64,000 nucleotides of DNA from Corallium rubrum (lineage: Eukaryota > Cnidaria > Anthozoa > Scleralcyonacea > Coralliidae), in NCBI GenBank assembly GCA_964035015.1, contig OZ036011.1, positions 11,164,894-11,228,893 of the forward strand. Direction: 5' to 3'. The notes under the pieces were generated by a model, which saw only the letters and a program-made list of their open reading frames with translations, had not been told where the DNA came from and did not search any database. Positions 1 to 12,000 of the stretch are shown here, piece by piece (the stretch's first letter is position 1; the number at the start of each line of letters is the position of its first letter). The position numbers were made by a program, and so were the translations under genes.

Positions 1-200
1 GAGTCTAAAGCCGGTTTTCCACTAGGCGACTTTTTTCGCGTGAAGCGACTTTTTTAAGCCGGTTTTCCACCAGGCGATATTTTTCGCGCGAAGGAACCTC
101 TTCTTTTGTCTCATGAGCTCTGAGCTGGAACTAATCAGAAATCTATTGAATTCGAACAAAAGAAAGTCGCTTCGCGCGAAAAAAATTGCCTAGTGGTTCG
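1..200. repeat. Fold-back (MITE-like) element, possibly cut by the window edge
   Basis: The segment near 55-95 (GCCGGTTTTCCACCAGGCGA, then TTTTTCGCGCGAAG) is inverted near 163-195 (CTTCGCGCGAAAAAAATTGC, then CTAGTGG). A second partial copy of the left arm lies at 8-50. This is the layout of a small non-autonomous DNA transposon. No coding sequence is seen and no target-site duplication was resolved. Confidence 0.55.
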
Positions 201-319
201 AGCGAAGGCCCTTCTTTCAGAGAAAAACGTTTCTTTCTGCCGAAGGGTCTTCGCTCTCCTACGTTCTCTGATGCATTCTAACACTCGAAAATTTCCTTCA
301 CCAAATGTACAGTGTGTAT

Positions 320-733
320 AAAAAAACCCTGAACCCTTAGAAAACAACCTATTGTATGTAGTATAGTTTGAAAGCCCTAAGCATGCACTTCGCTGAACCC
401 ACAGATGCGTAAAACACACGGTCTCATACACATGGGAAATTAAGATAACTTGAAGTGTATGCATGGTGAAAGTATTTAAAAGCTTTTTCTCTTCCTGTTT
501 TTAAAAAGCCTGGTTCTCATATGTTGCCGATCATCGGCGATTTGTGATTTAGATGCATGTTAAAACGGGAAGTGCAGCAGCATGTTAAGTAATAAAGAAC
601 AATGCAGATAAGCAGTGCTTTTATTCTTTTACTTAAAAATCACGGGTCGGCGACGATCAGCGACATGAGAACGGCGCTTTTAGGGCTTTCAAACTACTAC
701 AATAGGTTGTTTTCAAAGGGTTCAGTTTTTTTA
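320..733. repeat. Nested pair of inverted repeats
   Basis: Outer arms at about 320-379 and 680-733 are inverted copies, sharing AACCTATTGTA and GAAAGCCCTA. A second, independent inverted repeat sits inside, with arms at about 511-550 and 634-674 (GGTTCTCAT, then GCCGATCATCGGCGA). This looks like one fold-back element inserted into another. The segment from 801 to 2319 is AT-rich and I see no gene or clear repeat in it. Confidence 0.55.
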
Positions 734-2319
734 ATACACACTAGTTTATAAATCTAGGGAAATGGAAAATTTCACTTAGGATTCACTCGTGTGCCACAAA
801 TGGGGATTAAGGGACCTATTCATAACCTAATAATAAAGCGTCAATATTCAAAGACAATTTCAGTTAATTGCAAAATATCGAGACAACAGAATTTCGCTAG
901 AAATATCGTTCAGACGGCATCTCTTCTCGTACGCTATATTCATAGTGTTATAGAAACTCCTTTGTGACATATAAAATCAACGTTTCCTGATTACCGCCAT
1001 TTTGAAAAGCATTTGGAAAATCTAATACTGTTATAGCCGTTTTCCACAGTGAACACACTAATATATTAATGTGTACAAATATGTATCTTCGTTAATCCAT
1101 GACAAAACAACAGTCGATAATTACTACAGAAATAAAGTGATGTCATTGATGTCTTCACTAGTGAGGATATTTTACTGGGTATTTTCTAGTAAAACATTCA
1201 CGTCTATAATAATACTTGATATGCATGCTTCGTTTCTACTTTAGTTCTACTTTAAAACGTCTGTGAAAAGGAGAAGGCAATGAACAAGAAGTATTTTGGC
1301 TAAAAAATTTATTTTTTATTTTTGAAATAAAAACCGGAAAAAAAAAGTAAAGGGGTTAGCCTTTACTTTTTGACCGATTTTGGCCACTTTTGAAACTTTT
1401 CAGTTAGGGTCAAAAACGGTTAAATAAAGTCGTTTTAATTAACGTGCTGTTACTCGATGCGATTTTTCTTGCAACAAATTTACCCATTGAAAAAAAAGTC
1501 GCAAGTTGCAGTAACAGTACCTACACGTTCAGCAACTTGGGAACTTTGTTGCAAGTTGCAGTGAAAGGTTGTGAAAGGTAGAACCCATCCAATTTTTCTT
1601 GCAATTTGCAACACGGCAAAAATAACAAAATTGCAGTTTTTCTCTGAGTTTAACTTACGACAGCTTGTACAGCAGAAACAAACGAAAAACTTGTTTTTTT
1701 ATTTAAACATATTTTAGAATACTAACATTTTCTCCAAGAGCAAAGCTCATCTAGGGAGATTATGTCAAAATATAATATTACAAATGAAGTCCCTAAAGGG
1801 AAAGAGCAAAGTTCGTTTTAAGTTTCATAATATTAAATTATATTGTAAAGAAAAGAAAAGGATACAGAAAGTAAAAAAATTGAAAAATAGTCAGAAATTG
1901 CTGATAAAGTCCTAACTTACTGATCATTTGATCGTTTAATTCTTAAAATCGCTTAGTGTCTAGCGAAAAACTTTACCAACTCAAGCAGAAAAAAATAACG
2001 TACAAAAAACGTTTGTTACATGTAAATTTGTAATCCACAATCTCACATTTTAACAAAAGGTACGCATAGCGTACATGTATCTGCGCTGAAGACATTGGAA
2101 GAGAATTTATCGCCTATAAAAAGTGCCTATGAAACAATGGCACGAACTCGAGGTTGACATGAAATCGTAATGCATTCACTATCATGACATCCCTGATATT
2201 CAACCTCGATTTCAAATGATCGTTCATGCCCATTGAAGCAAATTTGGGAAGTGTCTAAAGCACTCGTATTACCCTAGCTATCATACATTTCTTGCATTTT
2301 TTGTTTGTCGTGTACAAGG

Positions 2320-2912
2320 ATGCTATATGGTAACCCTGCTGCCAGGGTTACCCTAGTAGCCAGGTTATGTCTTGTCCTTGTAAATGCATTTGGTAAGGAT
2401 AACGCACCTACACGCCTAAAAATATCACAAGTTGTTACAGCATTGTTGCCTGAACAATGCTGTAACAACGTTGTTATCATGTGTGAACAACACTGATGAA
2501 TTAACAACATTGTTCATCATTGTTTCAACAAGTTGTTACTGCTTGATGAAACAACAACCCTTGTTCACGCATGTTGAAACAACCGAAGGAGGTGATGATA
2601 CACCAGTCATGTTCACAATTGTTGTAACATTGTTGTTCATCATTGTTACAACATGTTGTATCATGTGCGAACAACGTTGCTGGCTATAAAAATGTGCTGT
2701 TGGAACAACTTGTTCATGACTGTTGATTTATCTGTGAACAAGTTGTTCGAACTATAAGTGGACAACTTGTTGATAACCTGTTCACAGGGTGCAGCACAAC
2801 ATTGTTCATGCCTGTTAACAACTGTGAACAACTTGTGCATTTTTACGCATGTACCTGGTAACCAGGTCTAAACTTTGACCCGGGTGCTAGGGTAACCCTA
2901 CCTCCTTGTAAA
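2320..2912. repeat. Palindrome-rich element (AACAA/TTGTT motifs) with terminal inverted repeats
   Basis: The ends carry inverted copies of a GGTAACCCT/AGGGTTACC sequence (about 2328-2365 and 2850-2912). The 430 bp between them consist almost wholly of short palindromes such as ACAACTTGTT, AACAACGTTGTT and ACAACATGTTGT. The same internal sequence recurs at 14930-15710 and near 16406-16485, so this is a dispersed family. No protein is encoded. Confidence 0.6.
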
Positions 2913-2984
2913 CAGGCCAGTTCAGTGAACATAATAACTAATAAGTGAGTGACATGACAAGCCAATCCCTTGATATTAAAGAAA

Positions 2985-3375
2985 ATAAATCGTGGGACAG
3001 GTTTATTAGATTCAACTTTGTCAACTTACAACAACCTAATATTTAAATAGGCACTGCTAATAAACTTGATTGTTTTAAGAAATATGTACTTGTTATTCTC
3101 AATAACCCTTTAACAGGGAAACGTACATTTTTGTCGCCACATATTTTACTGTCTAAACGCCTGACCCTTTGTTTTACTGTCTATAAACGCCACACGATTA
3201 GAAATTTCCCGATCAAAGGGTTAATAAGGCAGTGAGATTGTTTACCTGACATGTATGGCACGTGTCTATAAGCTAAATAGAAAAATCTAGTTCAAAATCT
3301 TGGATTGTTTATTAGATACAACTTTATACAGCAAACTGCTAATAAACTTGATTGCATTAAAAATGTAAAATGATG
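2985..3375. repeat. Two diverged direct repeats
   Basis: A sequence with TTTATTAGAT, CAACTTT and GCTAATAAACTTGATTG occurs at about 2998-3075 and again at about 3305-3355. It may be the remains of a retroelement terminal repeat. No ORF is associated with it. Confidence 0.4.
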
Positions 3376-3634
3376 CTACCGGTTGTTAAATATATAATAG
3401 TTTCCTCCAAAGAGAATTATTTGTCTTCCGAAGAGTAATGTTTATCACTTGAAGACTACAGCCCTAATTCATAAACAGTTTACACGTGTTGGCCTGAGTC
3501 GCCTGACTCGATATAAAGTCGCCCAACGAGTTGAAAACCTTTTGTCAACTCTTCAATCATTAATTCTTTGAACGTTTTCATGGCGATAAAGTAATATAAA
3601 TAAGTTTTGTGGAAACACCACGTAAACTATTTCT

Positions 3635-3678
3635 TTGCTAAGCTTTCGGCCTGTTGACTCAGGCCTTCATCAGAGCAA
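3635..3678 (-). ncRNA. Hammerhead ribozyme motif, left PLE arm
   Basis: Read on the minus strand the order is TTGCT, CTGATGA, an A, a five-pair helix II (GGCCT/AGGCC), GAAA, GCTT and AGCAA. TTGCT and AGCAA pair as helix I, and AGCT forms a palindromic two-pair helix III, as in dimer-cleaving PLE hammerheads. The extra A before helix II is a departure from the consensus. Confidence 0.65.
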
Positions 3679-3935
3679 TGACAACAAGTTGTTGGCTCAC
3701 GTCATTTATAAACTAAGCAACTGATCAATTAAATCACGTAAGAATACAATGGCGTATCACGTTAATTTTATTAATTAGAAAACAAAATCAAGAATGTTCT
3801 CCAAATAGGGCACGCCACGTGCTATTTAATGGCTGTCCCTCCTGAGAAATAGTGTGATACGCCATTGTATTCTTACGTGATTTAATTGATCAGTTGCTTA
3901 GTTTATAAATGACGTGAGCCAACAACTTGTTGTCA

Positions 3936-3979
3936 TTGCTCTGATGAAGGCCTGAGTCAACAGGCCGAAAGCTTAGCAA
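3936..3979 (+). ncRNA. Hammerhead ribozyme motif, right PLE arm
   Basis: This is the plus-strand partner of the motif at 3635-3678, with the same core boxes (CTGATGA at 3941-3947, GAAA at 3967-3970) and the same helix I pairing (TTGCT/AGCAA). The predicted cleavage site is just before AGCAA. Confidence 0.65.
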
Positions 3980-4659
3980 AGAAATAGTTTACGTGGTGTT
4001 TCCACAAAACTTATTTATATAACTCTTCAATCGTTCTGTATAACGCACAATAGCTGTGGTAGATCACACTTGCAAGTTTACTATAAGTCATGTAAAAAAT
4101 ACTTGCCGTTTGTGTCAGCAATATTGTCTTTCTTCGAAAATAGTGTTGCTCTTTTGATATGGCGAGGAAATAATATTATAAAGACGATCGGGATAAGGGT
4201 TGAAGAATACTTGTTTCCATCGTTCAACCTGATAGCTCGTAACGTTGACGCAAAAATTCTAGGCTTCGATTGTCCCCGATGTAATTGTCGCGCATTGGTT
4301 AGAGTTACACCACAGCGCACACTACAGGTCAGTGGTTACACAAAAAAGTTAACACACAAACACACACACACACACACCCACACACCCACACACACACAAC
4401 ACGATAGCAATATATCTGCTGCGCAGATACAAAAACGCACGCGGTGGTTGGTCCATACCAAAAATGGAAAGATTACGCCATACGCCATTCAACGCACCAT
4501 CTTGACAGTAAGGAGAATTTACGGGTTAATATATTAGTCAGAAAAAGTGCTTCCTTCATATAGAAATAACGTCATAAATATATATGTCTTAAAATAGAAT
4601 CTGTTTTTATTCTTGGGATAATTGGATAATTCTGAGCATTTTTGGTTAAATACATTAAT

Positions 4660-5395
4660 AAAAGCACCATTCTACTCCACTCCACTCCCTCCCTCCCTCC
4701 CTCCCTCCCTCCCTCCCTCCACTCCACTCCCTCCCTCCCTCCCTCCCTCCCTCCCTCCCTCCACTCCCTCCACTCCACCCCACCCCACCCCACCCCACCC
4801 CACCCCACCCCACCCCACCCCACCCCACCCCACCCCACCCCACCCCACCCCACCCCACCCCACCCCACCCCACCCCACCCCACCCCACCCCACCCCACCC
4901 CACCCCACCCCACCCCACCCCACCCCACCCCACCCCACCCCACCCCACCCCACCCCACCCCACCCCACCCCACCCCACCCCACCCCACCCCACCCCACCC
5001 CACCCCACCCCACCCCACCCCACCCCACCCCACCCCACCCCACCCCACCCCACCCCACCCCACCCCACCCCACCCCACCCCACCCCACCCCACCCCACCC
5101 CACCCCACCCCACCCCACCCCACCCCACCCCACCCCACCCCACCCCACCCCACCCCACCCCACCCCACCCCACCCCACCCCACCCCACGCCACGCCACGC
5201 CACGCCACGCCACGCCACGCCACGCCACGCCACGCCACGCCACGCCACGCCACGCCACGCCACGCCACTCCACTCCACTCCACTCCACTCCACTCCACTC
5301 CACTCCACTCCACTTCACTTCACTTCACTTCACTTCACTCCACTCCACTCCACTCCACTCCACTCCACTCCACTCCCTTCAACTCTTTTCCACTC
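4660..5395. repeat. Pentanucleotide satellite (CCCCA)n with CGCCA, CTCCA and TTCAC blocks
   Basis: The tract starts as CTCC/CTCCA and then runs about 410 bp as pure CCCCA (about 4777-5188). It then switches in blocks to CGCCA, CTCCA, TTCAC and CTCCA again. The minus strand reads TGGGG repeatedly, an ideal G-quadruplex sequence. Open frames through it are low-complexity artefacts. The flank 4026-4659 holds a short (CA)n run near 4362-4400 and no supported gene. Confidence 0.95.
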
Positions 5396-5464
5396 CTCTC
5401 TATTTTTAAATGTCCTGATATTAATCTCGCGTGTGTTGCGTGGATGTCCCGCGTTCGTGATGGA

Positions 5465-5478
5465 GTAACCATGGTAAC
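5465..5478. promoter_or_regulatory. RFX X-box upstream of DNAI2
   Basis: GTAACCATGGTAAC fits the RFX X-box consensus (GTNRCC, 0-3 bases, RGYAAC) exactly and is a perfect palindrome. It lies 536 bp upstream of the DNAI2 ATG. RFX factors drive ciliary genes across animals, so this is the likely main regulatory site. The rest of 5396-6013 shows no coding sequence. Confidence 0.7.
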
Positions 5479-6013
5479 GCGTTTTATATTCTCCGCCATC
5501 TTTTCCAAAAATAATGGCTTGCACAGTTCCCTAAGCTTTATTTCAACTGGAGGTTTTTCTCTTTAAAAAAGAACATCGATAACACTTAAGGTAGGACGTC
5601 CAGGTATATATTACAACAGAATACACATGTTTTACTTTATTTACGTGGAGGAATTTTCTGAATTTCTTTAGCAGTGTAATGGACTCGAAACACCATTTGC
5701 TAAGTTTTGCTTTATGATTCGTAGTCTGCGAGTCACGTTTGTGTTCGAATAAACATTGTGTAGTATACATTTAAAATGTAGATTTGGTTTTATTTTTTTT
5801 ATGTTGAATCCTAGCTAATTTTAAGATTTATATGCGGATATTTAAGTACGAAAATAACAACACTTTTGGATCACCAGTAACTTATATTCTCCAATATATA
5901 TGCTAGGATACCCATATACCATGGCCTTTTTTTTTAGGATTTTTTTTCATTTTTCTTTCTAATTTATAAGTTTATTTTAGTTGTAGATAAACCTGGCGTT
6001 TGTTTTTGGCAAA

Positions 6014-9000
6014 ATGGAGATTGTTTACGTATATACAAAAAAGAGAAGTGATTTTGGTCGGCAGTGTAACTTTTCAGATCGCCAAGCTGAGTTGCATGTG
6101 GATATCCCACCAGATGAAAAACTATCAAATGATTATATTGAGAGAAATCCCTGTGATACAGGCATTCAATGTTCACAGGAAATGTCAGAACACGAGGTAA
6201 TGATATAAAACCACAAAAAAAATAAATGTTAATGTAATGCATGTAGTATTTGATGATAAACATTTATTTACATATTCTAATCTTTCACTCAAATAGTTGA
6301 ACACTGAAAGATTTGAAAGTGAGAGTCGTGGAATAAATCACGTCGAGGGTGGTTGGCCCAAAGACGTCAATCCTGCTGAAGTCGAACAAACAATACGATT
6401 TCGAAAGAAAGTTGAAAAAGATGAAAATTATATCAATATTATTCAACAACTGGGAACGGTAAGAATTTGATGACTTTTTGAAGAAATTAATGTATTATAA
6501 TCAAACTGGATGTTCTCTTGCCTACAACTTTGCAATATTAATACGCAACATTGCAATCTTGATTGGCTGATTCAATCAGGTTGCTTCAATATAATATTGG
6601 TTTTAAACATCAAATTGAACAACTTATAAATGTGATGCTATACTTGAAGGTAATGGCTCTAACTTTATGTAGAATTTCACATTATCTAAATTTTGGCATT
6701 TAAAACAATTTTTAGGGCAACCCATTGAGGAATCGTGATAAAGCTAGTGTTTCCATGTTGATGATTGAATCCATCAATCAAAATTGCAATGTTGTGTATC
6801 AATGTTGCAAAGTTGCATGCTTTGACTATAAATACATTAAATGTAAGCAAGGTATATAAAATCACCCTAAATATAATATGTGAAACATATTCACTTCAGG
6901 TAATGGAACATTGTATCCAGCAAAATAATGCTATTGATATTTATGAAACATACTTTGGTGATATTGAAAGTGACTCATCTGGAGAACCACCATCAGCAAA
7001 AACAATAAATGTTTTCAGGTTGGTCAGAGCGTAGCTAGTTAGAAATTGTAACTGAATTTTATTTAAGAAATGGTTCATGGTTTGGAGTGCTCCATCAAGT
7101 TATGGATGCACTCAGGAAGTTCGGAGGGCACAAAAAAAGTTTAAGAGTTGGTCGAGGCGATAGCCAAGAACTATAAATCCAAAGTACAATCTACTGTATA
7201 ACTCACTGGAGCATGCCAAGCCAAGAACCATTATAATTTCTTTTATAACAGGGAATCAGGCACAAAATAATGGAAAACAATATTTCTCACACACCGCTGG
7301 GAGCTGCTGCAGCATCAGCCGCAAAGCCTGACATTTATTCATCACAACATAATTTACACAATTGCTCGCTAGCAGCATATGTCCTGTACATACATACTGC
7401 TGTCTATGTTAACTAAGTTCTCCTGCCAAAGGGTGGGTGGGTGGTGATTTTTGTCAAGCTATGCGTAAGCAACAACAAAAATGTGCCCACTATAACCTGC
7501 ACTGCGTGATACACCCTATTATCGGGCCCCCAGCAGTGTGTGAGAAAACATTTTCCACCTCTTTCGTTCCTCAGCCAGCGGAAAATAATACTTATTTCAT
7601 TGATTAAAAATGAGTTTCTCATTACATTTGAAATTACTGTGCTCCATGAGCATGCATGCAGCATGATTACTTAGCAGAGACACAATTATATTACATCTAA
7701 TGTTATAATTCCTATTGTATGTTTTTAGATAGCTGTTAGATAAGGTTTAAATTGAATAAATAATGATTTTATTTATTTATTTACCTATTAGAGATCCTAA
7801 TGAAATAAAAAGGACAGCAACTAGCCTATCATGGTATCCAGATGGTGCAAAAAAACTTGCTGTGTCTTATTCTGTTCTTGAGTTTCAAAAATCGCATTCT
7901 GAAACTGCAATGGACTCCTACATTTGGGATATAGGTACATTATACAGTACATAAATTTTTAAGGTTATTTGTTATTTGTATTACCAGAACCGATGATGCT
8001 CAGCATGGGCCCAAAAAAACATGGCATGATTTCTGCCCAAAACATTGATGACTCTGTCTGAATAATTTCCTAAACCTTTTTGGCTGGAGAATTTATTAGT
8101 AGTAAATGGACCAATCATATTGTAGTGATATCTCACAGTATCAATTTCAAAGTCTAAGGAATGCAGACAGATTTATTAACGTTTTGGTGGAAATTATAAT
8201 GGTTTTTTTTGGTGGCCGGGCCATGCTGTGGATCATCGGTTGTAGTAATATATTAAGTTGTTTTCCTTAGCTACATTCTTATTCATGTGGTACTTAGCTT
8301 CAATCTTTACATTTAGTGTACTGTAGTTTTGTTTTATTTATCTAGAAAATCCAAACAAACCAGAGTTAGCACTCAAGCCTGTATCTCCTCTTGTTTGCTT
8401 GGAATATAATCCTAAAGATCCACACATCTTGGTAGCTGGTTGCTATAATGGTCAAATAGGTATGTTTGGTAGCCAGTGGTACTCACTGATTATAGCTTAC
8501 CATCTATAAATCTATTTTGTTATAAGTGTTTGTACCAATTTCTAAACTGGGTAATGATTGCTTAATTTATGATCTTTATTTCTCCTCTATTTAATAGGTT
8601 TTTGGGATACAAGAAAAGGTTCTCATCCTGTGGAGATGACACCAATAGAGAGAAGTCACAGAGATCCTGTGTACAAAGCAATCTTTTTGCAGTCAAAAAC
8701 AGGTTCTTTCTTCCTTCCTCCTTCCTTCCTTCCTTCCTTCCTTCCTTCCTTCCTTCCTTCCTTCCTTCCTTCCTTCCTTCCTTCCTTCCTTCCTTCCTTC
8801 CTTCCTTCCTTCCTTCCTTCCTCCTTTCCTCCTTTCCTCCCTTCCTCCTTTCCTCCCTTCCTCCTTTCCTCCCTTCCTCCTTTCCTCCCTTCCTCCTTTC
8901 CTCCCTTCCTCCCTTCCTCCCTTCCTCCCTTCCTCCCTTCCTCCCTTCCTCCCTTCCTCCCTTCCTCCCTTCCTCCCTTCCTCCCTTCCCTTCCTCCCTT

Positions 9001-12000
9001 CCTCCCTTCCTCCCTTCCTCCCTTCCTCCCTTCCTCCCTTCCTCCCTTCCTCCCTCCCTCCCTCCCTCCCTCCCTTCCTCCCTTCCTCCCTTCCTCCCTT
9101 CCTTCCTTCCTTCCTTCCTTCCTTCCTTCCTTCCTTCCTTCCTTCCTTCCTTCCTTCCTTCCTTCCCTCCTTCCCTCCTTCCCTCCTTCCCTCCTTCCTT
9201 CCTTCCCTCCTTCCCTCCTTCCTTCCTTCCCTCCTTCCCTCCTTCCTTCCTTCCTTCTTTTCTCCATTCTGTCCATCCGTCCATCCATCCATCCATCCAT
9301 CCAGCCAGCCAGCTTTACTTGTATCTTTGTCTTTCTTAATGTGGTTCAATCTGCTATTTATGCTGCCAGGTACGGAGTGTTTCTCCACCAGTACAGATGG
9401 CCAGGTCTTGTGGTGGGATATTCGTAAACTGGGGGAACCCACTGAGAACTTATTACTGGTACCTAATCCAAAAGAAAACCCACGTCCAATGGGAGGAATG
9501 TCTCTTGAATATGAACCCACCATGCCTACAAAGTTCATGGTCGGAACAGAACAAGGCTCAGTGTTGTTATGTAATCGTAAAGCAAAGTTGCCTAGTGATA
9601 AAATTGTCTGCTCATTCACTCAGCATTATGGACCAATCTATGCAGTGCAAGTAAGTTGAAGTTCAGCGTGCGTGTAAAGGCGCGGTTACACGGTGCAGTC
9701 TTTCATGCAACTTATCTCACAATGATGACTCATGCAGCATTGCAGTTGCAAGACAGGGGGTGTTACATGCTGCAATGCGTTTATGCAATTTTCCAATGAT
9801 TTGGATTTCGATAAAAGTGGGTAGACTGGGGAGAGACTTGATTGAGTGCCAAATCATAACAAAATATTGTGAGACAAGTTGCTGAAGGGGTGCTACACGG
9901 TGCAACACTGAAACAAATTGCTGCGATCGTTGCAGAAATTAGAACCTGATTCTACTTTGTGCAACGATTATTGCAACTTGTCTCGCAACGATTTTGACCA
10001 TTGCACAGCATGTTACACACTGCAATGGTTCATGCAACTTGTTTTGCAATGGAAAAATTACACCGTGTAACAGGGCGTTAACCTGCTGTGCAATGGCAAA
10101 AATACTGGTATTGTCACTTCTAGTTTGAAAACAGTACAACTATATGATCAATTTAATGTGTCGTATCTTTTGTTCAGAGGAATCCATTCTTCCCCAAACA
10201 GTTTTTAAGTGTGGGTGACTGGGCAGCGAGGGTAAGCATTGTTTTAACTTCCTCCGTACATAATTTTTTTGTTTGCTCTTTCTAGTGTATTATTTTCTGA
10301 AATATGCACGAAGATGTTTTAGTATTTGCTTCTAATTCTTGTTTTTCAACTCAGATTTGGTCTGAAGATTTACGTGAATCCTCTATTATGTGGACAAGGT
10401 AACTTGATCGCTACTTCAAACCCAGGAATTTTCCTTGAACGATTTCTCATTCTACCAAATTTCTACTCAGAAGTTGACGGCACCTCTACATTTTAATAAT
10501 AGTTTTGCTCGACAAACAAATCTGTGCTTTTTGTTGTTTGTTTGTTTGTTTGTTTGTTTGTTTGTTTGTTTGTTTGTTTGTTTGTTTGTTTGTTTGTTTG
10601 TTTGTTTGTTTGTTTGTTTGTTTGTTTGTTTGTTTGTTTGTTTGTTTGTTTGTTTGTTTGTTTGTTTGTTTGTTTGTTTGTTTGTTTGTTTGTTTGTTTG
10701 TTTGTTTGTTTGTTTGTTTGTTTGTTTGTTTGTTTGTTTGTTTGTTTGTTTGTTTGTTTGTTTGTTTGTTTGTTTGTTTGTTTGTTTGTTTGTTTGTTTG
10801 TTTGTTTGTTTGTTTGTTTGTTTGTTTGCTAACTAGTGATTTGTGTGTACTTAGGGAGAACATGTCCTATATGACAGACGGATGTTGGAGTCCAGTACGA
10901 CCTGCCGTGTTCTTTACGACTAAAATGGACGGAACAGTTGATGTTTGGGATTATCTCTTTAAGCAAAATGACCCGACACTTAGTATACAGGTATGAAGTG
11001 AGTAGAAACGTATTGCCAAAACGGATAATCTTCTGGATGGGGTGAGAAAAAATGTCATGATTTACGCCTAAAATATTAATGAATCCGTGTACATTCTTAA
11101 ACTTTTGAAATTGTCGTTGTTAGACCAGGGAAATATGAGAACTGAAAAGTAGGAAATAGACAAATCATATTTCGCTTATCTCACACGGCCAACTTTAGAA
11201 ATTGTTCAGTCAGGGTTGATCTGTTTGTTCGTTGCTGTATGTTGTTTTCAAACGATTTTTTTTAGTTAATTCTTTGAACGTTTTCATGGCGATAAAGAAA
11301 TATAAATACGTTTTGTGGAAACACCACGTAAAATATTTCTTTGCTAAGCTTTCGGCCTGTTGACTCAGGCCTTCATCAGAGCAATGACAACAAATTGTTC
11401 ACCTTATTGATCACCTTAAGTTGGTTTTAACTAAGAACGGTTTTCCTGAGAAGATGATTCAAGCTTCTATGACTCCTTCGGTACATCCAGAGCCGAATAC
11501 ACAACCCCAGCAAGAACCACCTTCAGTTTCTCTTCCGTATATCAGACCAGCATCTCACAAGATTGAGAGGATTCTAAATCGTGCTGGTATGAAGGTATTT
11601 CACAGTAGTCAACACAAATTGTTCAAGGTACTTTTCACACATAAAGATGAAGTGGATAGCTTATCTAAGCCTGGAGTGTATCGCATTCCTTGTGAGTGTG
11701 GCTTGGTATACATTGGAGAAACGGGAAGGAATCTCTCACTCGCCTGAAGGAACACAAGACATGTTGCATAAAAGCGCAACAAGAAAAATCTGCTGTTGCC
11801 AAACACGCTTGGAAGTATGACCACCGTGTTAAGTGGGAAGAGTCATCACTCTTAGCCAGCGACAAGCAATACTTCACGCGAAGAACAAGAGAATCCATTG
11901 AGATTGCAAAACATCACACTATTTCTCAGGAGGGACAGCCATTGAATAGCACGTGGCGTGCCTTATTCGGAGAACATTCTTGATTTTGTTTTCTAATTAA

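Larger units (their letters stand above)
3575..4025 (-). mobile_element. Penelope-like element relic with inverted terminal repeats
   Basis: Arms of roughly 200 bp (about 3590-3760 and 3850-4020) are inverted copies of each other. The centre (about 3770-3850) matches, on the minus strand, the 3' end of the GIY-YIG reading frame of the larger copy at 11273-12148. This is therefore a severely truncated copy of that element in opposite orientation. Terminal repeats in inverted orientation that carry hammerhead motifs are established features of Penelope-like retroelements. Confidence 0.7.

Noticed and set aside
4070-4537. 155-codon plus-strand frame with a (TH)n segment
   Set aside because: It crosses a (CA)n run, resembles no family I know, and has no supporting context.
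4572-5566. Long open frames on both strands through the CCCCA satellite
   Set aside because: Low-complexity readings of a pentamer, whose length is preserved because 5 and 3 give a stop-free 15-bp cycle.
8562-9619. Long PS-rich and KEGR-rich frames near 8.6-9.6 kb
   Set aside because: They are read-through of the (CCTT)n intron joined to real DNAI2 exons on either side; the splice sites at 8703 and 9369 remove it.
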